The notes: generated by a model from the letters alone, not told the origin. A stretch of DNA of 12,780 bases from an uncultured Actinomycetes bacterium (GCA_903893085.1 CAITKS010000049.1:1-12780), one strand, 5' to 3'. Counted from the first letter of the stretch, positions 1 to 7,582 are shown. Program-made: numbers and translations.

Positions 1-78
1 GAGCAGGTATTGAAAAATCCTACTAATCCAAAAACTCAGGAATTTTTAAAGCGAGTACATCAAGCAGGGCGTCTTTAA
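1..78 (+). CDS. C-terminal end of a polar amino-acid ABC transporter ATP-binding protein (partial, 5' end outside window)
   Basis: Frame 1 is open from the first base to a TAA at 76-78 and encodes 25 residues containing NPTNPKTQEFLKRV. This resembles the conserved C-terminus of GlnQ/HisP-type amino-acid ABC ATPases, which typically ends in a form such as 'NPxxPRTxxFLxRVL'. No Walker motif is visible because the body of the gene lies outside the window. The gene converges on the GntR regulator, with only 9 bases between the two stop codons and no evident terminator hairpin between them. It is probably unrelated to the sugar operon. The identity rests on a short tail only. Confidence 0.6.
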   Translation, partial: EQVLKNPTNPKTQEFLKRVHQAGRL

Positions 79-87
79 ACAGTCCTA

Positions 88-834
88 TTAAACAGTTCTA
101 TGGATTATGAACTGGAATTTGCCTTCCACAAAGTAAGTGTCACCAGTAAATATCGGCTTGCCATCTCGCAAGTAGTGCACCTGGTGCAGTTGTAGATAAA
201 GCTCGCTCTTTGGCTTACTTCGGCCCCAACCAATTTCCTTAGAACTTATCGCATGAAGTTCGGCGCGAGCTCTTACGGGATGCTTTTGAATTGACTCGAG
301 CGCGGCAAAGACTGAACCTGTGGTTATTTTCTTGATTACTGATTTTGGAATTTCTGCAATATTGAAGGTGTCATAAGAAAATGCCACGACTTCATCATCA
401 GCGGTAATTGCGCGTTCGATATGTAACACTTCGTTATCATTCTCAATTTGTAAATCATTGGCTTCTCGTGAATTTGGATTTCTTATCTCACTTAATCGCG
501 TAATCATTCCCGCTTTATGACCCATCTCGCGAATAGTTTGTGTAATCGAGCGAAGCTCTTGAAGTCCCGCGCGAACTGAATCACCAAAATCGGCGATATA
601 CGCTCCCGATCCATGGCGAATATCAATTAAACCTTGAGTTTCGAGTGAACGCAGCGCTGTTCGAATAGTTACGCGAGCTACTTTGTATTGGGCAGCTAAT
701 TCAAATTCACCCGGAATCTTCGCCCCGGCTTCCCATTCGTGGTTAAGGATTCTTTTTCTCAGGTGATCTCGCACCTGATCGCCCAGAGAACCAGCACTAC
801 TTTTGGAAATATTCTTTCCGAAGTCTATTGACAC
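88..834 (-). CDS. GntR family (HutC/UTRA-type) transcriptional regulator
   Basis: The 248-residue protein has the usual length of HutC-subfamily GntR regulators. An N-terminal winged helix-turn-helix covers about residues 15-80; the recognition region includes AAQYKVARVTIRTALRSLE and the wing ends in RHGSGAYI. A UTRA-type effector domain covers about residues 90-243, with the typical late pattern YLRDGKPIFTGDTYFVEGKF. The start is a GTG at 834-832; a Shine-Dalgarno-like GAAGGGA on the minus strand lies 7 bases upstream, and no in-frame ATG fits better. The gene is divergent from the mtnA-led operon, and a perfect palindrome lies 34 bases upstream of its start, so it most likely controls that operon and itself. 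The ligand is probably the imported sugar or a phosphorylated intermediate (inference). HutC-type proteins are usually repressors relieved by their ligand. Confidence 0.9.
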   Translation of the reverse strand: MSIDFGKNISKSSAGSLGDQVRDHLRKRILNHEWEAGAKIPGEFELAAQYKVARVTIRTALRSLETQGLIDIRHGSGAYIADFGDSVRAGLQELRSITQTIREMGHKAGMITRLSEIRNPNSREANDLQIENDNEVLHIERAITADDEVVAFSYDTFNIAEIPKSVIKKITTGSVFAALESIQKHPVRARAELHAISSKEIGWGRSKPKSELYLQLHQVHYLRDGKPIFTGDTYFVEGKFQFIIHRTV

Positions 835-841
835 CCTTTCG

Positions 842-848
842 TCCCTTC
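842..848 (-). promoter_or_regulatory. Ribosome binding site supporting the GTG start of the GntR regulator
   Basis: On the minus strand the sequence reads GAAGGGA, followed by 7 bases and then GTG at 834-832. This purine-rich element at normal spacing decides the start, since the reading frame has no ATG near its beginning. Confidence 0.55.
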
Positions 849-867
849 ACGTATTGTCTGCCTAGAA

Positions 868-882
868 AGTTGTAGTACAACT
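868..882. promoter_or_regulatory. Perfect palindrome, candidate GntR operator
   Basis: The sequence AGTTGTAGTACAACT is a perfect inverted repeat with 7-base arms around a single central G. It lies in the 67-base gap between the divergent regulator (start 834) and mtnA (start 902), 5 bases before the mtnA Shine-Dalgarno. Operators of HutC-type GntR proteins are short odd- or even-spaced palindromes of this size containing GT...AC, which fits. A protein bound here would block transcription or initiation of the operon and could also autoregulate the regulator gene. No unambiguous -35/-10 pair could be assigned in the same gap. No second copy was found before the binding-protein gene. Confidence 0.7.
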
Positions 883-886
883 ATTT

Positions 887-892
887 AGGAGA
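887..892 (+). promoter_or_regulatory. Ribosome binding site of mtnA
   Basis: AGGAGA lies 9 bases upstream of the ATG at 902. It supports that start and shows that the candidate operator sits immediately upstream of the initiation region. Confidence 0.6.
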
Positions 893-901
893 ACTCGACG
901 G

Positions 902-1915
902 ATGTCAACAGCGATCAAGGCAATTGAGTGGCGAGATAACAAAGTTATTTTGCTGGATCAAACCTTGATTCCAACTGCCGAAGAATATGTTCCATTTGAT
1001 TCGGTGGCGCCGCTGATAGCAGCTATTCAAAAATTAGTCGTGCGAGGAGCACCAGCTCTTGGAGTTACTGGGGCCTATGGTGTCGTCGTTGCCATGGATG
1101 AAGCAGTGCGAAAGAACTGGACTGCAAGCGAACTTGAAAAAACCATTGATGATTTACGTGATGCTCGCCCAACTGCAGTGAATCTGGCTTGGGCAGTAGA
1201 AAAGATTCGCACACTTGTTCCACTAGGAAGAGAAGCGGTGCTTGAAGCTGCTGCAAAATTAGCAAGCGAAGATAAAAAGTCCAGCACCGATATGGGAAAT
1301 ATTGGCGCCGATTGGCTCATTAACTCACTGGGCAAACGCCCCGTAACGCTTTTAACCCATTGCAATACAGGATCACTTGCTACAACTGGCACCGGAACCG
1401 CATTGGGCGTTATTCGTGAGATGCATAATCGTGGATTGGTAAAAGAAGTTTATGCCGATGAAACTCGCCCACTTTTACAAGGCTCACGTTTGACCGCGTG
1501 GGAGTTAATGAAATCTGAAATTCCATACCGCATCGAACCTGACGGCGCGGCCGCAATGGCAATTCTTAGTGGGCGCATTGATGCTGCGCTAATTGGTGCT
1601 GATCGCATAGCAAGAAATGGTGATTCGGCAAACAAGATTGGTTCGCTAAGTGTTGCGCTCGCTTGTCATGCAGCCGGAATACCCTTCTTAGTTGTTGCAC
1701 CCGAATCCACAGTTGATCGCAACATTGCCGATGGCTCTGAAATTCACATCGAAATACGCGGAGATGAAGAGCTAACACATTTCAAAGGCCAGCAAGTTGC
1801 ACCTAATGGCGCAAAAACTTTTAATCCAGCATTCGATGTAACTCCCGCAAAGTACATAAGCGCAGTCATCACAGAATTAAAGGCATATGAAATCGCCAAA
1901 GGTGAAACGCTATGA
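902..1915 (+). CDS. mtnA: S-methyl-5-thioribose-1-phosphate isomerase (MtnA family, eIF-2B-like fold)
   Basis: MtnA converts 5-methylthioribose-1-phosphate (and in some organisms 5-deoxyribose-1-phosphate) to the corresponding ribulose-1-phosphate in the cytoplasm. At 337 residues it has normal family length. Visible signatures are RGAPALGVTGAYG (residues 48-60), RPTAVNLAW (89-97), the catalytic-cysteine segment THCNTGSLAT (152-161, Cys154), YADETRPLLQGSRLTAWEL (184-202) and GADRIARNGDSANKIG (232-247), with the catalytic Asp at 234 and the substrate-contacting Asn-Lys pair at 244-245. The usual NKIGTY is NKIGSL here, a small deviation near the substrate. It is the first gene of the plus-strand operon and its stop overlaps the next start by 4 bases (ATGA). 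The family call is firm. Substrate choice between methylthio-, deoxy- or another 5-modified ribose-1-phosphate cannot be read from sequence. The downstream MtnK supports this family of substrates. Confidence 0.93.
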   Translation: MSTAIKAIEWRDNKVILLDQTLIPTAEEYVPFDSVAPLIAAIQKLVVRGAPALGVTGAYGVVVAMDEAVRKNWTASELEKTIDDLRDARPTAVNLAWAVEKIRTLVPLGREAVLEAAAKLASEDKKSSTDMGNIGADWLINSLGKRPVTLLTHCNTGSLATTGTGTALGVIREMHNRGLVKEVYADETRPLLQGSRLTAWELMKSEIPYRIEPDGAAAMAILSGRIDAALIGADRIARNGDSANKIGSLSVALACHAAGIPFLVVAPESTVDRNIADGSEIHIEIRGDEELTHFKGQQVAPNGAKTFNPAFDVTPAKYISAVITELKAYEIAKGETL

Positions 1916-3882
1916 GTGATTTCAAACCACTAGAAGAGTTAGTTGTGCGCTCACAGCGAATTGGAAATGACCAGTCCCTTGTTGTATTTGGTGGCGGTAA
2001 TACTTCAAGTAAAGGTGAAATATCTGATCACTTTGGCCGCCGCAAGAAAGTACTTTGGGTAAAGGGATCGGGCGCCGATATGCAATACGGCGTAGATCGT
2101 GATTATCCAGGACTTTATCTCGATGAATTATTGCAGCTTCAAGATTTTTCTGAGATGTCAGATGACCTGATGGTTGACTATGTAACACGCGCACTTGTGG
2201 ATCCAACATCGCGTCGTCCATCAATTGAAACTTTGTTACACGCTTTTTTACCGGCAAAACATATTGACCACGTGCATTCCGATGCAATTTGCGCCCTTAC
2301 AAATCACGCTAATGGAGAAAAGGCTGTACGTGAAGCGCTCGGCGAAAAATTCGCATATGTCGAATGGAAGCGACCAGGTTTTGAACTATCTAAAATTGTG
2401 GGACAACTAGGGGACTACGACGGTGTTGTTCTTGCACATCATGGTTTGGTTGTATGGGATGAACTAAGCGATAACTGTTACAGCAAAACAATGGACGCAG
2501 TTGCAAAGGCTGATTCCTATCTTGATTCACTCGTTAAACGTCCCTCAGCCAAATTTGAACATCATGATCTTCCTGAAGCAGAGTTAAAAGTTCTTTTGCT
2601 TACGCTACGAGGTAAGTTAGGCAAGAAGCAGGTATTAAGAATCGATACCCGCTTAGCTGAAGTTTCATCTCGTAAGGATCTTAAAGAAGTTTTAGATGCT
2701 GGGGTAGCCAGTGCAGATCACATGATGCGTATTCGTCCAAAATCTGCAGCAGTAACAAAGACTGATGTAGAAAGTGGAATCGATAGCTATCGAAGCGAAC
2801 ACCAAAAGTATTTTGAAAGAAATAGACATTTGTTGCCAGCCGGTTACTCATCACATGGTGATGATCCGAAGGTGATACTTGTTCCAGAAGTTGGAGCAAT
2901 TACGACAGCCTCCAACTTGAAAGATGCCGCCATGTTGGCAGATATTTCTTTCCACACCCACAGTGTTGCCGCACGCGTTCGTGATTGCTTTAGTCAAGGA
3001 GCTAGCGTCGCCGAATCAGAGATATTTGGCTTCGACTATTGGCCACTAGAACTATTTAAATTAAAGAATCGCCCAGCGCCAGCCCAATTTGATGGAAGCA
3101 TATTTATCGTAACCGGAGCGGGAAGCGGAATCGGACGAGGAATTGCACTGGAGCTAGGCCGCCGCGGTGCTCACGTAGTACTGGCTGATATCGAAGCCGC
3201 TGGCGTTGAAGCAGTTGAGAGTGAATTCAAATCAAATAAATTTAATCCACCGCTACTTTTTGTTGGAGATCAGTCAAAAGAGTCCGATGTAATTGCGACG
3301 GTATCTAAGACAGTTATTCATTTCGGAGGACTTGATGGAGTAATCCTAAATGCTGGAATCGGTGTTTCGGATTCTTTAGAAGATCTCACTGCTGAAAAGT
3401 GGCGACGTGGTTTAGAAATAAACCTAACTTCCGCCTTTATGTTAACTAAAGAAGCAATGAAAACTTTCCGTCGCCAAAACATGGGCGGATCATTGGTTTA
3501 TGTAGCAAGCAAGAATGCATTTGCCCCTGGCGCAGGCTTTGGCGGGTACTCCGCATCAAAAGCTGGCATGTTGCAGTTAATGCGCATCGCAGCCATCGAA
3601 GGTGGAAAATTTGGAATGCGCGCAAATGCAGTAAACCCAGATGCTGTATTTGATAACAGCAAACTCTGGGAAGGTGGCGTACGCGAACAACGTGCAGCAG
3701 CGCATGGAGTTAAGCCCGAAGAGTTAGAAGATTTCTACGCATCAAGAAATATTCTGAATGAGAGAGTGAGAAGTGTCGACGTGGCAAACACCGTCGCTTA
3801 CCTCCTCTCGCCCGAATCGTCACGAACTACCGGCAGCGTAATTGCGGTCGACGGAGGTGTGGCGGCAGCTTTCCCGCGGTGA
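1912..3882 (+). CDS. Bifunctional class II sugar-phosphate aldolase / short-chain dehydrogenase fusion (RhaD-type)
   Basis: A 656-residue fusion. Residues about 1-385 form a class II (zinc) aldolase/adducin domain: GGGNTSSKG (27-35), WVKGSGADM (49-57), Glu106 in the position of the catalytic glutamate, DHVHSD (119-124, His120/His122 as zinc ligands) and AHHG (175-178). Residues about 393-656 form an SDR domain: TGAGSGIG (401-408), Asp426 after the second strand (suggesting NAD over NADP), NAG (480-482), Asn504, Ser533, and YSASK with Tyr546 and Lys550, so the catalytic tetrad is complete. NPDAVF (575-580) is typical of the bifunctional rhamnulose-1-phosphate aldolase/lactaldehyde dehydrogenase group. 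Here the context is mtnA and mtnK, with no rhamnose isomerase or kinase. The likely substrate is therefore a 5-modified ribulose-1-phosphate, split into DHAP plus methylthioacetaldehyde or acetaldehyde, with the SDR acting on the aldehyde (inference). An AAAGGTGA site precedes the start, which overlaps the mtnA stop. Confidence 0.9.
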   Translation: MSDFKPLEELVVRSQRIGNDQSLVVFGGGNTSSKGEISDHFGRRKKVLWVKGSGADMQYGVDRDYPGLYLDELLQLQDFSEMSDDLMVDYVTRALVDPTSRRPSIETLLHAFLPAKHIDHVHSDAICALTNHANGEKAVREALGEKFAYVEWKRPGFELSKIVGQLGDYDGVVLAHHGLVVWDELSDNCYSKTMDAVAKADSYLDSLVKRPSAKFEHHDLPEAELKVLLLTLRGKLGKKQVLRIDTRLAEVSSRKDLKEVLDAGVASADHMMRIRPKSAAVTKTDVESGIDSYRSEHQKYFERNRHLLPAGYSSHGDDPKVILVPEVGAITTASNLKDAAMLADISFHTHSVAARVRDCFSQGASVAESEIFGFDYWPLELFKLKNRPAPAQFDGSIFIVTGAGSGIGRGIALELGRRGAHVVLADIEAAGVEAVESEFKSNKFNPPLLFVGDQSKESDVIATVSKTVIHFGGLDGVILNAGIGVSDSLEDLTAEKWRRGLEINLTSAFMLTKEAMKTFRRQNMGGSLVYVASKNAFAPGAGFGGYSASKAGMLQLMRIAAIEGGKFGMRANAVNPDAVFDNSKLWEGGVREQRAAAHGVKPEELEDFYASRNILNERVRSVDVANTVAYLLSPESSRTTGSVIAVDGGVAAAFPR

Positions 3883-3898
3883 TGCGAGATTGCGTACT

Positions 3899-3915
3899 GG
3901 TTCAACCCGTGAACC
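3899..3915 (+). other. Small inverted repeat (possible mRNA hairpin) ahead of the binding-protein gene
   Basis: GGTTCA and TGAACC form a perfect 6-base stem with a 5-base loop inside the 55-base gap between the aldolase and the binding-protein gene. No U-run follows, so it is not a convincing intrinsic terminator. It could stabilise or help process the mRNA upstream of the strongly expressed binding protein, or be chance. Confidence 0.3.
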
Positions 3916-3925
3916 TGTATTAAGT

Positions 3926-3931
3926 AGGAGG
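3926..3931 (+). promoter_or_regulatory. Consensus ribosome binding site of the sugar-binding protein
   Basis: AGGAGG, the best Shine-Dalgarno in the window, lies 6 bases before the ATG at 3938. It favours that start over the out-of-frame ATG at 3934, and fits high expression of the binding protein. Confidence 0.65.
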
Positions 3932-3937
3932 TAATGA

Positions 3938-4990
3938 ATGAAGGCAGTAACAAAGAAGCTGCTTGCCGTTACTACTGCTGCAGTGGTTCTTTCAACCACC
4001 GCAGTTGCAAGTAGCCAAGCCGCAACAAAGCCAGCGCCATTTAACGCTGGCACTGTAAAGATCGCTCTCGTCCAAAACTCTGGTGCTGGTGACTATTTCC
4101 AGCAGTGGACAAATGGTGCAAAGAAGCAGGCAACTGCTATTGGTTTCGACATGCAGATCTACGATGCTCAAGCAGATAATGCTAAGCAAGCAACTGACAT
4201 GGAAACCGCAATTGGTTCAGGAGTAAAGGGAATCATTGTTGATCACGGTAACGCTGACACAATGTGTCCAGGAATCAACAAGGCAATCGACGCTGGAATT
4301 CCAGTAGTTGTTTACGATGTTGACATCACAAAGTGTGCTCCTAAAGCAATCTTTACTTCACAGAGTGATGAAGCACTTGCAGCTGCAGTTCTGGGACAGG
4401 CTGTTAAGGATCTAGGAAAGAACAAGACTGTTGGATATGTAAACGTCCTCGGTATTGCTCCTCTAGATCGTCGTCACGTAATCTGGGAAAAGACAAAGAA
4501 AGCTCAGAAGTGGACTCAGAAGTTCTTCGTAGGTAAGTTCACAAACTCTGTAGCAACAGATAACGCACAATTGGCAGATGCTGCACTTAAGGCAAATCCA
4601 AAGGTTGCGGGAATCTTTGCTCCATATGATGAATTAGCTAAGGGTGTACTTTCAGCTGTTTATCAGAACAAGCTACAAAAGACAGTCAAGATCTACGGTA
4701 TTGATATCTCAAATGCAGATATCGAACTAATGACAAAGGCTGGAAGCCCATGGGTAGCAACCGCTGGTACTGATCCAAATGCGATCGGTGCTGGAGTTGC
4801 TCGCGTGATGGCTCTAAAACTTGCTGGACTTCAAAAGGGAACAACAGTTTCATTCCCTGGCGTATTGATCACAGCCAAGTTCCTAAAAGATAACAAGATC
4901 AAGAACATGGACGATCTCCGTGCGAAGTTGCCTGGCCTTAGCATGTCTAAGGAAGCTGCAGCTGACTGGATTCCTGTCGTAAAGTTCTAA
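3938..4990 (+). CDS. Periplasmic-binding-protein-like sugar-binding protein of a ribose-type ABC importer
   Basis: This exported protein would capture the sugar outside the membrane and deliver it to the permease. It has 350 residues: a signal peptide of about 28 (MKAVTKK basic start, alanine/valine core, cleavage probably after SSQA), then a family 4 (ribose/galactose/autoinducer-2 type) binding domain starting KIALVQNSGAGDYFQQW. Typical blocks include AQADNAKQATDMETAI (77-92), GIIVDHG (98-104) and YGIDISNADIELM (253-265). There is no lipobox cysteine at the signal-peptide end, which is unusual for a monoderm binding protein. The only two cysteines seen are residues 110 and 133, which could form a disulfide. 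Codon use differs from the neighbours: by hand count 33 of 37 lysines are AAG, while adjacent genes use AAA freely, which points to high expression. The ATPase and permease follow directly. The ligand is unknown; from context I infer methylthioribose or a related pentose or nucleoside-derived sugar. Confidence 0.92.
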   Translation: MKAVTKKLLAVTTAAVVLSTTAVASSQAATKPAPFNAGTVKIALVQNSGAGDYFQQWTNGAKKQATAIGFDMQIYDAQADNAKQATDMETAIGSGVKGIIVDHGNADTMCPGINKAIDAGIPVVVYDVDITKCAPKAIFTSQSDEALAAAVLGQAVKDLGKNKTVGYVNVLGIAPLDRRHVIWEKTKKAQKWTQKFFVGKFTNSVATDNAQLADAALKANPKVAGIFAPYDELAKGVLSAVYQNKLQKTVKIYGIDISNADIELMTKAGSPWVATAGTDPNAIGAGVARVMALKLAGLQKGTTVSFPGVLITAKFLKDNKIKNMDDLRAKLPGLSMSKEAAADWIPVVKF

Positions 4991-5032
4991 TCGGAATATA
5001 AAAGAGTAAGTCGTAGCTGGAGAGGTGAGTAA

Positions 5033-6538
5033 ATGAAGAAGTCGCTTGAGATTCGATCTATTCGAAAATCATTTGGCAGCAATGAAGTTCTGAAAGGAAT
5101 TTCATTTAGAATTGAGCCGGGAGAGATTGTTTCTCTTCTTGGTGCAAACGGTGCTGGCAAATCAACTTTGATCAAGATTCTTTCAGGCGCTTATACAGAT
5201 TTTGATGGGGAAATCCTGATTAATGGAGAACCCGTCAAATTCAACTCACCTCTCCAAGCTCGATTCGTAGGAATCGAAACAGTTCATCAAAAAATTAATG
5301 AAGGAACAATTGCAGGGCTAACTGTTGCCGAAAACCTTTTGTTTGATCGAATCGCACTTGGAGAAATTTCTAAATTTGCTTCGCCCCGAAAGATATTGAA
5401 AGCAGCAAAACCAATCCTGAAGGAATTGGATTTAGATTGGGATGATTCAATCCTGTCCCAAGATGTCTTTAACCTTGGTATTGCCGATCAACAATTACTT
5501 TTACTTGCTCGAGCTCTATCTCACAACCCATCACTTTTAATTCTTGATGAACCGACTTCAGCGCTTTCGGATGCTGAAGTAACTCGTTTATTTAGAATTA
5601 TTCAAAAACTACGTTCCGATGGAGTCGCAATTCTTTATGTATCTCACCGCCTTGGTGAAATCGATGAGTTAGCTGACCGTCTTGTGACACTTAGAGATGG
5701 TGTTATTCAATCAATTCAAGATAAACCATTTAATTGGGATTCTGCACTACACGACATGCTGGGTACCAGTACCGAAGCAGGAAAAAGTAGACAAGATGAA
5801 CAACACGGTAGCGATGTAGTTCTGAGAATTAAGGATTTACAAGTATTTTCTGAAGGTAAAGCCTTCTCACTCGACGTACGCAGCGGAGAAGTTACTGGAG
5901 TAATCGGATTACTTGGCGCTGGCAAGAGTGAACTTGCAAGAACTATTTATGGTGCGGATAAAGTTAAAAGTGGTTCGCTCCAATTTCATGGGGAAAGTTT
6001 CAAGCCGAAATCCCCAAGTGATGCCATTCGCAAGGGTGTTTTCATGATCTCAGAGGACAGAGCAAGAGATGGCGTCATCGAGAACTGGTCAATAGCAAAT
6101 ACAACAAGCTTGCCTTTCCTTAAAAGCATTTCGTCTAGCCGTCTACTGAACTTTGGCGCAGAAGCTGATCTAGCGAAGGCGATGATTGAACGCCTTCGAG
6201 TGGTTGCTCAATCACACAAATCAACAGTCGATTCGCTATCTGGAGGAAACCAACAAAAAGTAATGGTTGGCCGCTGGTTGATGCAGGAATCCAAACTGTT
6301 ACTTTTGGATGAACCATTTAGAGGCGTGGATATTGGTGCGCGCCGGGAAATTACTAGCCAAATTCGCGAATTAGTACGAGCCGGCAATGCGGCAGTCATT
6401 TTCTCATCGGATATTGATGAGATCTTGGAATCTGCAGATCGCGTCGTGGTTATGGTTGATGGCGATATCAAGTTTGATTCATATCTTTCAAAAACATCCA
6501 GAAACGAACTAATAAAGAAAATGTCGGAGGTCGCGTAA
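5033..6538 (+). CDS. Sugar ABC importer ATP-binding protein with two ABC domains (RbsA/MglA type)
   Basis: It energises import through the adjacent permease. The length (501 residues) is standard for the fused double ATPase of ribose-type importers. Domain 1 has Walker A GANGAGKST (37-45), Walker B LLILDEP (168-174) and the switch histidine in VSHRL (203-207), but its signature motif is degenerate: LGIADQQ (148-154) in place of an LSxGxQQ form. Domain 2 has Walker A GLLGAGKSE (292-300), a canonical LSGGNQQ signature (402-408) and LLLLDEP (422-428). Many RbsA-like proteins have a weakened second Walker A with Arg in place of Lys; here the Lys is kept. The final loop of domain 2 reads FSSDIDE, without the usual switch histidine, as is common in this group. 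The gene lies 42 bases after the binding protein, with an AGGTGA-type site, and its TAA overlaps the permease ATG by one base. Confidence 0.94.
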   Translation: MKKSLEIRSIRKSFGSNEVLKGISFRIEPGEIVSLLGANGAGKSTLIKILSGAYTDFDGEILINGEPVKFNSPLQARFVGIETVHQKINEGTIAGLTVAENLLFDRIALGEISKFASPRKILKAAKPILKELDLDWDDSILSQDVFNLGIADQQLLLLARALSHNPSLLILDEPTSALSDAEVTRLFRIIQKLRSDGVAILYVSHRLGEIDELADRLVTLRDGVIQSIQDKPFNWDSALHDMLGTSTEAGKSRQDEQHGSDVVLRIKDLQVFSEGKAFSLDVRSGEVTGVIGLLGAGKSELARTIYGADKVKSGSLQFHGESFKPKSPSDAIRKGVFMISEDRARDGVIENWSIANTTSLPFLKSISSSRLLNFGAEADLAKAMIERLRVVAQSHKSTVDSLSGGNQQKVMVGRWLMQESKLLLLDEPFRGVDIGARREITSQIRELVRAGNAAVIFSSDIDEILESADRVVVMVDGDIKFDSYLSKTSRNELIKKMSEVA

Positions 6539-7560
6539 TGAGCAACGTAACTATGAAGAAGGAGTTTGTGGCACGAGATTTCATGGTCAAATATGGCTTC
6601 ATTCTCGTGACGCTATTTGCCTTCATCGCTTTCTACTCGACTCAAGACACATTCAGAATGTCAACAACATTCTTTTCCATGCTCAAGTACACATCTGTAG
6701 TCGCTATAACAGGATTAGGTATCACTTTTGCAATGGCTGTGGGAGGACTGGATCTTTCGGTAGGCGCAGTTGCTGGCATGTCTGTAACGCTTTCAGCAAT
6801 GACAATGGTTATTTACGATAAATCCGCACCAGTTGCCGTAGGTGTTGTACTTCTTGCCGGCTTAATAATTGGAAGTTTGAATGCTTTCTTAATTGTTGTA
6901 CTAAAAATTCCAGATCTGCTCGCAACTCTGGCCTCAATGTTTGCCATCATGGGGCTGAAATTGGTACCGGTTCGTGGACGTTCGGTCTCATCAGGAATGA
7001 TGATGGAAGACGGGACAACTGCAAAAGGTAAGTTCACCGACGGTTTCTTAAAAATAGATAATGGTTCTATTGGTCCGATTCCATTTGCAGTAATTATGTG
7101 GCTAGTTCTCACAATTGCATGCTGGCTATTTCTAACCCGAACCACATGGGGACGTGCCATGTATGCGGTCGGATCTAATCCTGAAGCAGCGCTCTTGGCT
7201 GGTATTCGCGTGAAGTTCTATCGATCACTTGCATACATTCTCTCAAGCGTTCTTGCTTCAATCAGCGGTTTAATTCTGGCCTCTCGAATTGGTCAGGGAG
7301 ATATCAGTGCAGGTAACTCACTCTTACTAGATTCTGTTGCCGTTGCACTCGTTGGAACTTCTGTACTCGCGATGGGAAAGCCCAACGCTTGGGGTACAGC
7401 GCTTGGTGCATTTCTTGTCGGTGTAGTTATTACCGGTCTAACGATTGCTGGCTTTCCTTACTACGGACAAGATGTTGTTAAAGGCGCAGTTCTTCTATTG
7501 GCGCTGATCTTTTCTTTCACACTGTCCCGTAAAAAGTCTCGCTTTATTTCAGCCACTTAG
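6538..7560 (+). CDS. Sugar ABC importer permease (RbsC type, BPD_transp_2 family)
   Basis: This is the membrane channel of the importer and probably works as a homodimer with the double ATPase. It has 340 residues and about ten hydrophobic segments, near residues 18-35, 52-70, 75-93, 97-121, 125-143, 181-199, 229-248, 262-279, 284-303 and 313-329. Family hallmarks are AMAVGGLDLSVGAVAGMS (65-82) and the cytoplasmic ATPase-contact loop WGRAMYAVGSNPEAALLAGI (204-223). The start is supported by GGAGG 7 bases upstream, and it overlaps the ATPase stop by one base, indicating translational coupling. A soluble loop at about 146-178 between two transmembrane segments is moderately long. Substrate specificity cannot be inferred from the permease. 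Confidence 0.94.
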   Translation: MSNVTMKKEFVARDFMVKYGFILVTLFAFIAFYSTQDTFRMSTTFFSMLKYTSVVAITGLGITFAMAVGGLDLSVGAVAGMSVTLSAMTMVIYDKSAPVAVGVVLLAGLIIGSLNAFLIVVLKIPDLLATLASMFAIMGLKLVPVRGRSVSSGMMMEDGTTAKGKFTDGFLKIDNGSIGPIPFAVIMWLVLTIACWLFLTRTTWGRAMYAVGSNPEAALLAGIRVKFYRSLAYILSSVLASISGLILASRIGQGDISAGNSLLLDSVAVALVGTSVLAMGKPNAWGTALGAFLVGVVITGLTIAGFPYYGQDVVKGAVLLLALIFSFTLSRKKSRFISAT

Positions 7561-7582
7561 AACAGAACGGAAAAGTTTAAAA

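Noticed and set aside
835..901. SAM or other riboswitch ahead of mtnA
   Set aside because: The gap is only 67 bases and is largely taken by the palindrome and ribosome binding site; there is no room or pattern for a known SAM riboswitch.
1912..3882. L-rhamnose or L-fucose degradation operon, suggested by the aldolase-SDR fusion
   Set aside because: No rhamnose/fucose isomerase, rhamnulokinase or mutarotase is present, while MtnA and MtnK are clearly recognisable and tightly linked.
3899..3915. Intrinsic terminator splitting the operon before the binding protein
   Set aside because: The stem is only 6 base pairs and is followed by TGTATTAAG rather than a T-run, so at most it is a processing or stabilising hairpin.
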